Assembly (NCBI RefSeq): GCF_015666175.1
Contig: NZ_JADPIE010000006.1
Location: 62,001 to 126,000, forward strand
Length of the DNA: 64,000 nt
Direction: 5' to 3'
DNA from: Halonatronomonas betaini
Lineage (GTDB): Bacteria > Bacillota > Halanaerobiia > Halanaerobiales > Halarsenatibacteraceae
Below the pieces are notes generated by a model. It was not told where the DNA came from. It saw only the letters and a list, made by a program, of their open reading frames with translations, and searched no databases. The translations under genes were made by a program, and so were the position numbers. The first letter of the stretch is position 1. Each line of letters opens with the position of its first letter. Positions 42,854-51,432 of this stretch are shown here, one piece after another.

Positions 42854-43411
42854 TTATGCCCGACTCAAATATTCACCAGTCCGAGTATCAACTTTAATAA
42901 CCGTTCCGCTTTCTATAAATAAAGGCACCTGTAATTTAAGACCTGTCTCTAATTCAACCTCTTTAGTTCCACCAGAGACAGTATCACCTTTAACTGCTGG
43001 TGGTGCATAAGTCACTTCTAGCTCAACTGAAGTTGGTAAATTAATATCTATCGGCCGTCCCTCATAAAAGGAAACTTCGATAGTCATATTATCTTTCAAA
43101 TATTTTAATTTTTCTCCCAAAGTCTCTGTATTTAAGTAGGTCTGCTCATAAGTATCGACATCCATAAATACATGCTTATCTCCATCTTTATATAAATACT
43201 GCATGTTCTTAGTCTCAATATGAGCGTGTTTAACTTTTTCACCGGCTCTAAAGGTTTTATTCATAACATGCCCATCTGTTAAGCTCTTCAGTTTAGTTCT
43301 AACAAAAGCTCCACCTCTACCACTCTTTGAATGTTCAAAATTAATAACCTGATAAATATCATCATCAAGTTCAATTGTTAATCCAGTAGAAAAATCATTT
43401 GTTGATATCAT
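42854..43411 (-). CDS. efp: translation elongation factor P
   Basis: The start is ATG 43411 ([10 protein letters not shown]), ten bases after CAGGAG; a longer frame upstream adds eleven unsupported residues. The 185-residue length is standard. It contains the KOW-like domain [12 protein letters not shown] near residue 98, [16 protein letters not shown] near 140, and [10 protein letters not shown]-type C-terminus. The loop that carries the modified residue in other species reads SKSGRGGAF, with Arg at position 32 where Bacillus has Lys. It relieves ribosome stalling at polyproline. It lies downstream of an Xaa-Pro peptidase, a common clostridial pairing. Confidence 0.95.
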   Translation of the reverse strand: MISTNDFSTGLTIELDDDIYQVINFEHSKSGRGGAFVRTKLKSLTDGHVMNKTFRAGEKVKHAHIETKNMQYLYKDGDKHVFMDVDTYEQTYLNTETLGEKLKYLKDNMTIEVSFYEGRPIDINLPTSVELEVTYAPPAVKGDTVSGGTKEVELETGLKLQVPLFIESGTVIKVDTRTGEYLSRA

Positions 43412-43453
43412 TATTAAACCACTCCTGTAAATTACTTTTTGCAACTATATTCA

Positions 43454-43483
43454 ATTATAACATCCCTATCAACTTTTTTCCAA
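43454..43483 (-). promoter_or_regulatory. candidate sigma-A promoter of efp
   Basis: The minus strand reads TTGGAA, an 18-bp spacer, then TATAAT preceded by TGT (extended -10). It is 43 bp upstream of the efp ATG, in the 79-bp gap after the Xaa-Pro peptidase gene. Confidence 0.55.
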
Positions 43484-43490
43484 GATTTCA

Positions 43491-44555
43491 TCAGACAATA
43501 ATCAACTTTTTATTGCTATTATTTAATGATTTACAGCCATCTTCAGTAATCACCAGGTCATCTTCAATTCTAACTCCGCCCCAGTCCTGTATATAGATGC
43601 CTGGCTCGTCTGTAACAATCATCCCTGGCTTTAAAACCTCCTCTGAAGTTGTTGATAGCCTTGGCGCTTCATGAACTTCAATCCCTAAACCATGGCCTAA
43701 ACCATGACCAAAGTTATCGCCATACCCTGCTTTTTCTATAATATCCCTGGCAATCTGGTCAGCCTCCTGCCCGGTCATTCCTGGCTTGATTTTCTCTATA
43801 ACTTCCAGGTGGGCCTTTAAAACAGTATTATAAATTTCAACCTGTCTATCATCAGGTTCTCCAACCACTATTGTTCTGGTCATATCTGAACAATATCCTC
43901 GATAATATGTTCCAAAATCAAGGGTTACAAAATCACCGGTCTCTATAATCTTATCAGAAGCAACTCCATGGGGAAGAGCCGAACGCTTCCCTGATGCCAC
44001 AATAAAATCAAAAGAAGGACCCTCGCCTCCTAATTTTCTTAGATAATATTCTAGTTCAGCAGCTACTTCCCTCTCTTTCATACCTGGCTCAATATATGTA
44101 ATAATTTTATCAAATGCCTTTTCTGTTATTTTAATGGCCTCTTTAATTATCTCAATCTCTCTATCATCTTTAACCTTTCTGAATTCATTAATCTCATCAC
44201 TTAATGGGGAATATTCTATCTCGGTATCAAAATTTTTCAGTTCCTGATATTCTTTATAACTTAAATCTCCATCCTCAAATCCAATACTAGTGAGACCTTT
44301 ATCATTAAAAAACTTAATTAAATTTTTATTCTTATTTTTACTTATTTCTATAATTTCAAGACCCTCTGTCTGATCATTAGCCTGATCTATATAACGAAAG
44401 TCAGTAATAAAATAATTATTAGTTTCTGTTATCAATATTTTGCCTGCTGTTCCAGTAAATCCAGAAAAATAAAATCGATTCTTTTTTGAAGTAATCATTA
44501 TTGCCTCAAGATCCTTATCTTTTCTTAGTTGGTTTAACTTACTTATTCTATCCAA
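43491..44555 (-). CDS. Xaa-Pro aminopeptidase/dipeptidase (M24, YqhT-like)
   Basis: This 354-residue M24 metallopeptidase cleaves Xaa-Pro bonds. The N-terminal creatinase-like domain spans about residues 1-130 (RLNQLRKDKDLEAIMITSKK type). The catalytic pita-bread domain has VASGKRSALPHG near 185, the Asp ligands in TLDFGTYYRGYCSDMTRT, the His ligand in NFGHGLGHGLGIEVHE near 285, and Glu ligands in VTDEPGIY and GVRIEDDLVI. All five metal ligands appear to be present. It lies between aroQ and efp; a sigma-A promoter separates it from efp. Confidence 0.93.
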   Translation of the reverse strand: MDRISKLNQLRKDKDLEAIMITSKKNRFYFSGFTGTAGKILITETNNYFITDFRYIDQANDQTEGLEIIEISKNKNKNLIKFFNDKGLTSIGFEDGDLSYKEYQELKNFDTEIEYSPLSDEINEFRKVKDDREIEIIKEAIKITEKAFDKIITYIEPGMKEREVAAELEYYLRKLGGEGPSFDFIVASGKRSALPHGVASDKIIETGDFVTLDFGTYYRGYCSDMTRTIVVGEPDDRQVEIYNTVLKAHLEVIEKIKPGMTGQEADQIARDIIEKAGYGDNFGHGLGHGLGIEVHEAPRLSTTSEEVLKPGMIVTDEPGIYIQDWGGVRIEDDLVITEDGCKSLNNSNKKLIIV

Positions 44556-44572
44556 TTTATTCCCCTCTTCCT

Positions 44573-44998
44573 TTAATTTATTATAGATTCTAATGCTAAC
44601 TTATAACCTTTTTTACCTAACCCAATGATTATGCCATCGCAGGCAGAAGCAGTCAGCAATTTCTGCCTTATTTCTTCTCTAGCAGTAACATTGGATAAAT
44701 GAACTTCGATTACCTTTTTATCTATTGAAAGTAAAGCATCCATAATAGCCAGGCTGGTATGACTATAAGCCCCAGGATTTATTATATAACCAGACGCCTG
44801 ATTATAGTTTTTTTGCAAAAGATCAATAAACTCACCTTCAGAATTAGTCTGAAAAGATAATAACTCATACCCTTGATCTCTTGCGATTTCTGATAGCTCA
44901 TCTTCTAATTCTTTGAGACTGGACTTGCCATAATGATTTTCTTCTCTTTTTCCCAACCAATTTAGATTCGGTCCATTTATCATAATTATCCTATTCAA
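44573..44998 (-). CDS. aroQ: type II 3-dehydroquinate dehydratase
   Basis: It dehydrates 3-dehydroquinate in the shikimate pathway. The start is TTG 44998 (MNRIIMINGPNLNWLG): a GAGGTGG site lies six bases upstream, and the residues before NGPNLN match the family. A later ATG lacks this. The 141-residue dodecamer-type enzyme shows NGPNLNWLGKREENHYG (catalytic Tyr), FQTNSEGEFID, YIINPGAYSHTSLAI (catalytic His region) and VIEVHLSNVTAREEIRQ. It overlaps aroK by 8 bp. Confidence 0.94.
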   Translation of the reverse strand: MNRIIMINGPNLNWLGKREENHYGKSSLKELEDELSEIARDQGYELLSFQTNSEGEFIDLLQKNYNQASGYIINPGAYSHTSLAIMDALLSIDKKVIEVHLSNVTAREEIRQKLLTASACDGIIIGLGKKGYKLALESIIN

Positions 44999-45521
44999 TT
45001 ATATCCACCTCACCTCTAATATCATTAATTATCTCTCTGGCAATTTCAGAAGGTTTCCTGTCTCCATCTATCTCCTGGCCAATCTGATAATATTCAATTC
45101 TATCATCTAATATTTTATCTAAATGATTAATTAACTCTTCTCTCTCATTCTTATAATCATTGATTAAAGGCCTTTCCTCATTTTTATAAAGCCGGTCAGC
45201 TAATTTCTCGGCTTCAATATTCAACCAGTAAACTCGGCTATTACTTAAAATAATATTTCGATTTATTTCAGATAAAATGGCTCCACCACCAGTAGCAACA
45301 ACCATATCTGCATTTTGATTGTAGAGATCAATTATTATTTCTTTTTCCAGATTTCTAAAATATTCTTCACCATTTATTCTAAATATATCATTAATTTCTC
45401 TACCAGATTTTTTAACTATTAAAGAATCTGTATCATAAAACTTATAATCTAATATCTCGGCAATTAATCTTCCAACAGTCGATTTACCTGAGCCCATCAT
45501 ACCAATCAGTGTAACAATCAT
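44991..45521 (-). CDS. aroK: shikimate kinase
   Basis: It phosphorylates shikimate. The 176-residue P-loop kinase begins VTLIGMMGSGKSTVGRLIA (Walker A near residue 10). It has DTDSLIVKKSGREINDIF near 32 (shikimate-binding Asp), FRNLEKEII, the GGGAIL loop near 79, and RPLINDYKN lid region near 117. It lies 66 bp after the secretin gene and so could share the pilus transcript. aroE is encoded separately at 54 kb. Confidence 0.94.
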   Translation of the reverse strand: MIVTLIGMMGSGKSTVGRLIAEILDYKFYDTDSLIVKKSGREINDIFRINGEEYFRNLEKEIIIDLYNQNADMVVATGGGAILSEINRNIILSNSRVYWLNIEAEKLADRLYKNEERPLINDYKNEREELINHLDKILDDRIEYYQIGQEIDGDRKPSEIAREIINDIRGEVDIIE

Positions 45522-45587
45522 CTATCTACCTCCATAAATACTATTTCTTGTTTTATACTCATATTCCTGCTTAATAACCCTTAAGAT

Positions 45588-47144
45588 TTAATTTAAAATT
45601 AAATAAGGGGTAATAGCAAGAATTAATTGACCGGTACTTTCTTCATAGTATTTATTAGAAAAAAGCCAGCCCAGCAGAGGCAGATTACTTAACAAATTAT
45701 TTTCTTTAATGATTTCCTGCTGTCTAAACTGCTTTAAGCCAGCAATATAATAGGTTTCTCCATGATTTAATCTAATATTTGTTGAAAGTTCTCTTGTATT
45801 AATAGTAGGTATATTATTATAATAACTGATAAAATTACTAATTTCAGGCTCTATTTCTAAAGTTATCTCCTGATTGCTATTAACTCTGGCCACAATATCT
45901 AAAATAATACCAGTATCTATATATTCATATCCACTAATATTATTATCAGCATCATATTTAGGAACTGGTACTCTATCTCCAATATGAAGTCTGGATCTTT
46001 TATTAACCAGTGTCAATAAACTTGGTGAAGCCAGTGATTTCATCTCACCCTGCTCTTCTGCATAATTTAAAAACTTAGTCCAGTTTAAATCAAAATCAAA
46101 TCCATCACTTAAATTATACCCTAAAGAAATCTTTAAATCATCAGATAAATGATCTCCAGTCCTGATATCATCATTTATTTCTAAAACATTAAACTCAACT
46201 AAAACCTGCTGGGGTTTTAAATCAATCTGATCTATAATACCTTCAATTCGATTAATTTCAGTTTCTGTCCCACTTAAAACTAACTTATTATCTCCAAAGG
46301 AATTGATATTACTTTCTGGAATAACCAGAGAAATTTTAGCTTCCACTTCCTTTGAATCTATATAATTCAAATATCTAATTCTATCAAGCACCTTATTATT
46401 TTCTATATAATCATTAATGAAATTAACAGTCTTATTTAAAATCATTTCTTCTCCACTTAAATATAAGATGCTATCAATCTCTAACCAGTTATATTCTAAC
46501 TGTTCAATATTCTTTATTATATCAGTAATATCTAAATCAATATTATCTGGAATGAAAACCATCTCAGATTTATAACTTTCCTCATTTCCTTCTCTATTCA
46601 TTATTATTAAACTCATAAAATTATAGGCATTGTCTATTTCAGATTTCTCACCTTTTAAAATTAATTCTCCCATTTGTTCATTATATCCCCATTTAAGATC
46701 AGGATAATATCTATCGAGGAGAGCTCCCCAGCGCTCTGACCAGGAGTCATTATATTTAAGGATTGCTGTTTCCAGTTCAACCTCTTTAACCTCAACTTCA
46801 TTAATTATATCTTTTAATAAATTAATCTCCACTCCATTCCCAATATAATAAACCTGATCCAGCAATATAAAAGAATCACCATTGGCGTGGATAAAATCTT
46901 CTAATATATTTTTCTCATAGATATCGTTAATCTGAACAGTAACTCTTCCTTCAACACTATCCATAATAAATATATCTAAATTATTTGCCCTGGCAATAAG
47001 ATAATAAATATCATGAATCTCTGTGTCCACAAAGCTTAAATCACTGGCCCCATCAAAGGCAAGTAGATTATTACTAAAAATAAAAACTGCCAGGATCATC
47101 AGTAGAGCTAATATAAATACCTTAATAAATTTTTTATTTATCAT
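45588..47144 (-). CDS. secretin (PilQ/GspD-like outer-membrane pore)
   Basis: This 518-residue protein has an N-terminal signal anchor (about residues 7-29). It also has N-domain repeats, with LKYNDSWSERWGALLDRYYP and EKSEIDNAYNFMS, and a C-terminal secretin core. That core has QVLVEFNVLEIND near 312, LASPSLLTLVNKRSRLHIGDRV near 368, and the closing STNIRLNHGETYYIAGLKQF. A secretin implies an outer membrane or outer-layer channel. This fits a diderm Firmicute such as the Halanaerobiales and is unexpected in a monoderm. It is the last gene of the pilus operon and its start touches the PilO-like gene. Confidence 0.85.
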   Translation of the reverse strand: MINKKFIKVFILALLMILAVFIFSNNLLAFDGASDLSFVDTEIHDIYYLIARANNLDIFIMDSVEGRVTVQINDIYEKNILEDFIHANGDSFILLDQVYYIGNGVEINLLKDIINEVEVKEVELETAILKYNDSWSERWGALLDRYYPDLKWGYNEQMGELILKGEKSEIDNAYNFMSLIIMNREGNEESYKSEMVFIPDNIDLDITDIIKNIEQLEYNWLEIDSILYLSGEEMILNKTVNFINDYIENNKVLDRIRYLNYIDSKEVEAKISLVIPESNINSFGDNKLVLSGTETEINRIEGIIDQIDLKPQQVLVEFNVLEINDDIRTGDHLSDDLKISLGYNLSDGFDFDLNWTKFLNYAEEQGEMKSLASPSLLTLVNKRSRLHIGDRVPVPKYDADNNISGYEYIDTGIILDIVARVNSNQEITLEIEPEISNFISYYNNIPTINTRELSTNIRLNHGETYYIAGLKQFRQQEIIKENNLLSNLPLLGWLFSNKYYEESTGQLILAITPYLILN

Positions 47145-47981
47145 TTACTTCTCCCCAATCCTATAAATTAATAAATCCTCCATCAAAAATAAGCCATTAT
47201 CATAATACAGAAAATACTTAATCTCACTAAAAATTTCTTCCTGGTCTAACTGAAAAATTACAGCCTGATTATTGATTTCAAATAGGAAAAACTCATTCCC
47301 CTGACTCTTAATAAAGCCCTTAAACACAATATGTCCTGGAAGCTTATCTACTATAGCATTTTCTCGGTCACTATCATCATTGAAACCTGGCTGGCCCTGA
47401 TAATAGTATCTATCCCCTGAAAAATTTTCTCCAGTTTTATTCTGGCTATTTATTCTAAAATCCAATGAACTTAATTCTGGCTCTCTACCAATCCAATTAT
47501 TCATATCTAGATCATACTTAATATAAAATTGAAAATTATTTGCTTCAGGCCATATCTTAAGTTCCAGTATCTCAAAGGCCAGATTATATTTCTTTGAAAT
47601 AATATTAAATAATCTGCTCATCGAATATCCGTCACCATAACCCTCAATCTTCCGATATTCCAGGCCATTCCCTGAAAGGTTTTCCTCTGTAATGACTAGC
47701 CGGGATTGACTAAAATCATTTAACAAATCCCCCTTTATAACCAGTCTATCTTCTTTTACATATCCATTCTCATTACTTAACTCAATCAAATCCTCTAGCT
47801 CTTTAGCCAGAGCAGTATTTCTTAAATTATTATTATTTATACTTACAATCTCCATTTCTACATTTTTCAGTTCCTCTTTCTGGTTAAATAAATTAATTAT
47901 ACTAAAAATTAAAATTAAGATTAAAAGTAGATTAAAGATAATAATCTTATTTTTCCTAATAAAAAACAATTTTTTATTCAC
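47145..47981 (-). CDS. pilus assembly protein, PilO/PilP position, function inferred
   Basis: This 278-residue protein has a single N-terminal transmembrane segment (about residues 12-30, IIIFNLLLILILIFSI), a short coiled stretch, then a beta-rich region with GNGLEYRKIEGYGDGYSMSR. The C-terminal LPGHIVFKGFIKSQGNEFFL resembles a PilP/GspC-like domain: a short lipid-free module near the secretin. It is encoded between the PilN-like and secretin genes and overlaps PilN-like by 4 bp. That position is usually PilO, PilP or a fusion of the two. The assignment rests on position and the single membrane segment. Confidence 0.6.
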   Translation of the reverse strand: MNKKLFFIRKNKIIIFNLLLILILIFSIINLFNQKEELKNVEMEIVSINNNNLRNTALAKELEDLIELSNENGYVKEDRLVIKGDLLNDFSQSRLVITEENLSGNGLEYRKIEGYGDGYSMSRLFNIISKKYNLAFEILELKIWPEANNFQFYIKYDLDMNNWIGREPELSSLDFRINSQNKTGENFSGDRYYYQGQPGFNDDSDRENAIVDKLPGHIVFKGFIKSQGNEFFLFEINNQAVIFQLDQEEIFSEIKYFLYYDNGLFLMEDLLIYRIGEK

Positions 47982-48457
47982 CTGGCATCACCTGTATGAA
48001 TCTGCAGGAGAAAAGAACTGTTCTGCAGAGAGCCAACTCGATTAAGATTTATATTAAAATTTAACATCCGCAATTCATTAATTCTTTCATGTAATACCTG
48101 GTATTTCTCAATCCCTTTAAGCTCGCCTCTGATCTCCCACCTGCCATCAATAAAAAATATAGAGTCAATCCAGGCAATATCCCCTAATAAATCTTCAAAG
48201 ATATTGTAATAGCCATTAATATTAAACATTACCAGATTCTTATTTAACCAGTTAATTTCAGATATTTCCTCCTCGCTTAAAATAATTTTATCAATATCTA
48301 TAAGTTGATTATAGCTGGAATTTAAAGGTTTATTAATATAATTATAGACATACAAGTTCAATCCTATAATTAATATAATTAAAAAAATATATAACACCTT
48401 CTGGTATCGATAATTTAATATAAAATGTCCACTAATTAAATTGATATCAGTTCCCAT
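47978..48457 (-). CDS. pilus assembly protein, PilN-like
   Basis: This 159-residue protein starts with a short cytosolic segment, MGTDINLISG, which resembles the PilN motif that binds PilM. A transmembrane helix (about residues 20-39) and a periplasmic domain with predicted coil and two beta-alpha units follow. It overlaps the PilM-like gene by 11 bp. The INL motif at the start is the best single clue. The remainder is not recognisable by eye. Confidence 0.68.
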   Translation of the reverse strand: MGTDINLISGHFILNYRYQKVLYIFLIILIIGLNLYVYNYINKPLNSSYNQLIDIDKIILSEEEISEINWLNKNLVMFNINGYYNIFEDLLGDIAWIDSIFFIDGRWEIRGELKGIEKYQVLHERINELRMLNFNINLNRVGSLQNSSFLLQIHTGDAR

Positions 48458-49328
48458 AATTTATCATCCCGAAACCAGGTAGAAGCGAAGGAGTTCTGCT
48501 AAAATGATTATTTTTCAATAAATATTCATCCTCAATAATTAAATCAAGATTTTCTAATCGACAATTAATTTCTTTATTAATTTGCAATAAATTATTACTT
48601 CTATTCCAGCAAATTAATTTTTTTATAGGTTCCCTATTAAACTCTCTAATAATATAATCATCTGCCATCTCGATAATTTCATTGATATTCGGGAGTTCTT
48701 CAAGGTGTTTTTTAAATCTCCTGGAAAAATATAAGTTGTTACTATTACCGGCAGTTAGATAAATTTCACTATTATATACCTCCAGAAACATAAAATCCTG
48801 CCCTGCATTCAATTTATTCATCAATCTCCAGATACTCTCCTGACGAACTGTAATCCTATTGATATTACCTAAAGTATTATAAAAAATATAATGATAATCT
48901 TCTATTAAATCTTTATTTGCAACAACTAAAAAAACAGTTTCATTTTTACTTCCCTTTGAAAGAAAACTATAATCAAAGACAGCCTGATCAAAATGATAAT
49001 CAATCATTCTTTCAACTTCAACCCTTAATGTTTCTTTTAAATCTGATTTACTCTGTTTAGGTAACTGCAGATTCTTATATTTAATCTCATCAGCAGTAAT
49101 AGTAAGTTCATAATAATTAGGCCTGTATTGAATTTTAGTTTTAATATTTACTATAGCATCTATTAAATTACTGCTTTTAATAATCATTCCACTTTTTAAT
49201 GTGCCAGGCTTAATTGGTTCATTAATTGTTTCCTTTAAATAGTATCTGCCATTTATTATTTCTAATCCAATATAATTCAACTCAAAATCGTTTATAATCA
49301 TATAGCCTTTATATCTGTTAAATATCAA
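48447..49328 (-). CDS. pilus assembly protein, PilM-like
   Basis: This 293-residue soluble protein starts at TTG 49328 after a GGGGGA site. Its N-terminal half, with YIGLEIINGRYYLKE and GTLKSGMIIKS, follows the actin-like PilM pattern. KQSKSDLKETLRVEVERMID and FDYSFLSKGSKNETVFLVVA continue it. The second half contains DFMFLEVYNSEIYLTAGNSN but lacks the clear ATP-binding Gly motifs of canonical PilM, so ATP binding is doubtful. The position directly before the PilN-like gene supports the call. Confidence 0.68.
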   Translation of the reverse strand: MIFNRYKGYMIINDFELNYIGLEIINGRYYLKETINEPIKPGTLKSGMIIKSSNLIDAIVNIKTKIQYRPNYYELTITADEIKYKNLQLPKQSKSDLKETLRVEVERMIDYHFDQAVFDYSFLSKGSKNETVFLVVANKDLIEDYHYIFYNTLGNINRITVRQESIWRLMNKLNAGQDFMFLEVYNSEIYLTAGNSNNLYFSRRFKKHLEELPNINEIIEMADDYIIREFNREPIKKLICWNRSNNLLQINKEINCRLENLDLIIEDEYLLKNNHFSRTPSLLPGFGMINYGN

Positions 49329-49340
49329 AATAAATCCCCC

Positions 49341-49685
49341 TTATTCCAGTATGAAGACAGTCTGTCCCCTGACCGGTTCTTTAAATCTTAAAGTTTTAAA
49401 ACTATCATCGCCAAAATTGAAAATTTCAATCATGACAGAGTTATTATTATTAAGTTTATAACTTTCACTTACTGAAAAAGCCTCCTGATATATCTCTGAT
49501 AAAGCTTCTGCCAGATAAAAACTGGTAACATAATCAATCTCTTTAGCAATATTATTATTTATTCCGTTTAATAAATCTGTATAAATTATTATATAGATAG
49601 CAGTACTTTGAAAAACTGTCACCAGAATTATTAGTATAATCAAAACTTTTATTGCAATAAAGCCATTTTCACTCAATGTCATCAT
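49341..49685 (-). CDS. pilin-like protein lacking Glu5 (GspK-like or minor pilin)
   Basis: This 114-residue protein has a prepilin-like N-terminus: MMTLSENG followed by FIAIKVLIILIILVTVFQST. Cleavage would be after Gly8. The position normally held by the conserved Glu5 of the mature pilin is Lys. Tip pseudopilins such as GspK also lack Glu5. The remainder is short and contains VMIEIFNFGDDSFKTLRF. It is the last of five consecutive pilin-like genes and lies just before the PilM-like gene. Confidence 0.7.
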   Translation of the reverse strand: MMTLSENGFIAIKVLIILIILVTVFQSTAIYIIIYTDLLNGINNNIAKEIDYVTSFYLAEALSEIYQEAFSVSESYKLNNNNSVMIEIFNFGDDSFKTLRFKEPVRGQTVFILE

Positions 49686-49687
49686 AA

Positions 49688-50170
49688 TCAGCCACCTCTA
49701 AAGATTGTCCTCTCTCTAATATATAATTCATTATTATCCTGATATGAAATTACTAAATAATAAAGCCCATTTTCTTTTCTTAACTCAAACCTGTCTGGAT
49801 TACTTAAAAGACTATCAACTCTAGTAAATACCACCTCACCATTTAAATCTCTAGATTTCTCCCTTCTAAAGCCTAATTCCCTGCCATTCTGGCTATTATA
49901 AAGGAGATATGATGTCCATTTACCATCATGACCTTTAATTTGTATTTCATCCACCCCTTTATAGATCTCCCTGCTTAAGGCCAGATCAGTCGCTATTTTT
50001 TCAGAGATAATCTCTAATTCAACGCCTCCAGTTGCATTAATTATTTCATGATATAATCTCAAACTGGAATTAAATAGCAAAGAAATTGATAGAAATATCA
50101 ACAATGCAATTGTTAATCCTAATAAAATCTCAAGTAGCATATAGCCCTTATTATTTAAAATATCGATCAC
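49688..50170 (-). CDS. minor pilin with type IV prepilin leader
   Basis: This 160-residue protein has the prepilin signature NNKG|YMLLEILLGLTIALLIF at residues 6-26, with Gly at -1 and Glu5 of the mature chain. A long hydrophobic helix is followed by a globular domain including ISYQDNNELYIRERTIFR. It is part of the pilin cluster and only 2 bp from its neighbour. The likely role is a minor pilin in assembly or the tip, with GspJ-like size. The exact subunit class is not evident. Confidence 0.8.
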   Translation of the reverse strand: MIDILNNKGYMLLEILLGLTIALLIFLSISLLFNSSLRLYHEIINATGGVELEIISEKIATDLALSREIYKGVDEIQIKGHDGKWTSYLLYNSQNGRELGFRREKSRDLNGEVVFTRVDSLLSNPDRFELRKENGLYYLVISYQDNNELYIRERTIFRGG

Positions 50171-50177
50171 TCCTAAA

Positions 50178-50579
50178 CTAGCGGTAAAATAGATAAACTA
50201 GCTCATTTTCACCTGAAGTTATGCTCATTTCATATAAAATATAGCCATAGACTGAAAATCTTCTTGTTAAATTTACTGCTGTTCCCGCCCTGATTCTTTC
50301 ATCAATTGAGGAGTTAAATTCATGATAATTCTCCTCAATCTCATTAATCGTATAATTTTTACCTAAACTAAAAACAGCATTTGTAGGTTCAAGCAAATAA
50401 ATTACTAACTCATTGCCTATATTTAAGCTATTAAGATAAAAAAGCCTATTCAATTCAACCTCTTCCAGTAACCTGACTAAAGTTGAATTTGTAAAAGCAA
50501 ATATAGTTAATAGAATAAATATTAGAATTAATGAAATTATGATTTCAATGAAAATAAATCCCTTATTATCAAAATTCAA
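50178..50579 (-). CDS. minor pilin with type IV prepilin leader
   Basis: This 133-residue protein has a class III signal MNFDNKG|FIFIEIIISLILIF, with Gly at position 7 and Glu5 in the mature chain. The 50-residue hydrophobic helix is followed by a small domain with YTINEIEENYHEFN and TSGENELVYLFYR. It overlaps the upstream pilin gene by 11 bp. Size and position suggest GspI/GspJ-type minor pilin. Confidence 0.8.
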   Translation of the reverse strand: MNFDNKGFIFIEIIISLILIFILLTIFAFTNSTLVRLLEEVELNRLFYLNSLNIGNELVIYLLEPTNAVFSLGKNYTINEIEENYHEFNSSIDERIRAGTAVNLTRRFSVYGYILYEMSITSGENELVYLFYR

Positions 50580-51006
50580 ATCTAACTCTCCCCCTGTTAT
50601 TTACAATTAAGAATCCATCATCATCCCTATTCCTCCAGCCAATAGTCATAGTCGTCGAACCTAAATACTCTGAAAAATATAAAACAATAGACTCTCCATT
50701 TTCCACCAGATTAGAGTCTCGATCAAGGAGTTGAAACTTCTCTTGAAATCTCCCCTCTTTTATTATAATTTCATCGCCGTCCTCGTCATAATAGATTCTA
50801 TAAGTTGCCGGCAGCCCGGCTTCAAACTGAAGCCGGACCACCTTTTTACTTAAGAGAGCCTCCTGTCTTGCCAGCTGAATTAAAAGATTAGAGTAATATA
50901 ACTGTTCCTGAATATTGCCTTCTCTAAAATAATTTCCAGCTGCAATCCCAGAACCTATTAAGATAACAATCAGCAAAATAGATAAAATAACCTCTAGCAT
51001 AGTCAT
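50569..51006 (-). CDS. GspH/FimT-like pilin lacking a leader peptide
   Basis: This 145-residue protein begins MTMLEVILSILLIVILIGSG. The Glu falls exactly where Glu5 of a mature pilin should be, but the normal basic leader and Gly-1 are missing. An in-frame stop codon lies directly before the ATG, so it cannot simply extend upstream, and no Shine-Dalgarno is visible. The remainder resembles GspH (YSNLLIQLARQEALLSKKVV and a beta-rich C-terminus ending RVRFEF). It may be translated by coupling to the upstream pilin stop, five bases away. It could be a decayed gene or affected by a sequence error. Confidence 0.7.
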   Translation of the reverse strand: MTMLEVILSILLIVILIGSGIAAGNYFREGNIQEQLYYSNLLIQLARQEALLSKKVVRLQFEAGLPATYRIYYDEDGDEIIIKEGRFQEKFQLLDRDSNLVENGESIVLYFSEYLGSTTMTIGWRNRDDDGFLIVNNRGRVRFEF

Positions 51007-51010
51007 CTAA

Positions 51011-51415
51011 TCAGTCTGCTTGTTCTGGACCAGGCACTCTAGTAATAGCTGTATTTAAACCTCTAGTTTTATAAATATAACCATCGGCATCTGGAGTGGA
51101 TTTTAATAAATAACATTTTCCCCCTTTTTTTGCTTCATATTCATAACTTCCCGAAGTTTCATTATTTACCGAAGTTTCATTAATTAGCTTATCGAATGCA
51201 GCCTGATCTTCTGGATATAAATAATTATTATTCATATATTCCAGCTCCAATAAATTCTTTATACCTGAAATCTCAAGCAGAACAGCAGTCGAATCAGCCT
51301 GGGATCTAACACCGGCAAGCCCGGGAATTGAAATACTGGTTAAAATCCCAATCACAACTAAAACAAGCAACATTTCCACCAGGGTAAAACCTTCTTCAGA
51401 TCTAATAATTTTCAT
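51011..51415 (-). CDS. type IV major pilin-like protein
   Basis: This 134-residue pilin has the leader MKIIRSEEG and mature N-terminus FTLVEMLLVLVVIGILTSIS, with Gly-1 and Glu5 intact. The helix ends in a region GLAGVRSQADSTAVLLEISG as in GspG or PilA. One central Cys (KKGGKCYLLK) is unusual and cannot form an internal disulphide. It is preceded by a strong GGAGG. Being the first and best-formed pilin of the set, it is likely the main subunit. Confidence 0.85.
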   Translation of the reverse strand: MKIIRSEEGFTLVEMLLVLVVIGILTSISIPGLAGVRSQADSTAVLLEISGIKNLLELEYMNNNYLYPEDQAAFDKLINETSVNNETSGSYEYEAKKGGKCYLLKSTPDADGYIYKTRGLNTAITRVPGPEQAD

Positions 51416-51432
51416 TTAATCTCCTCCATTTT

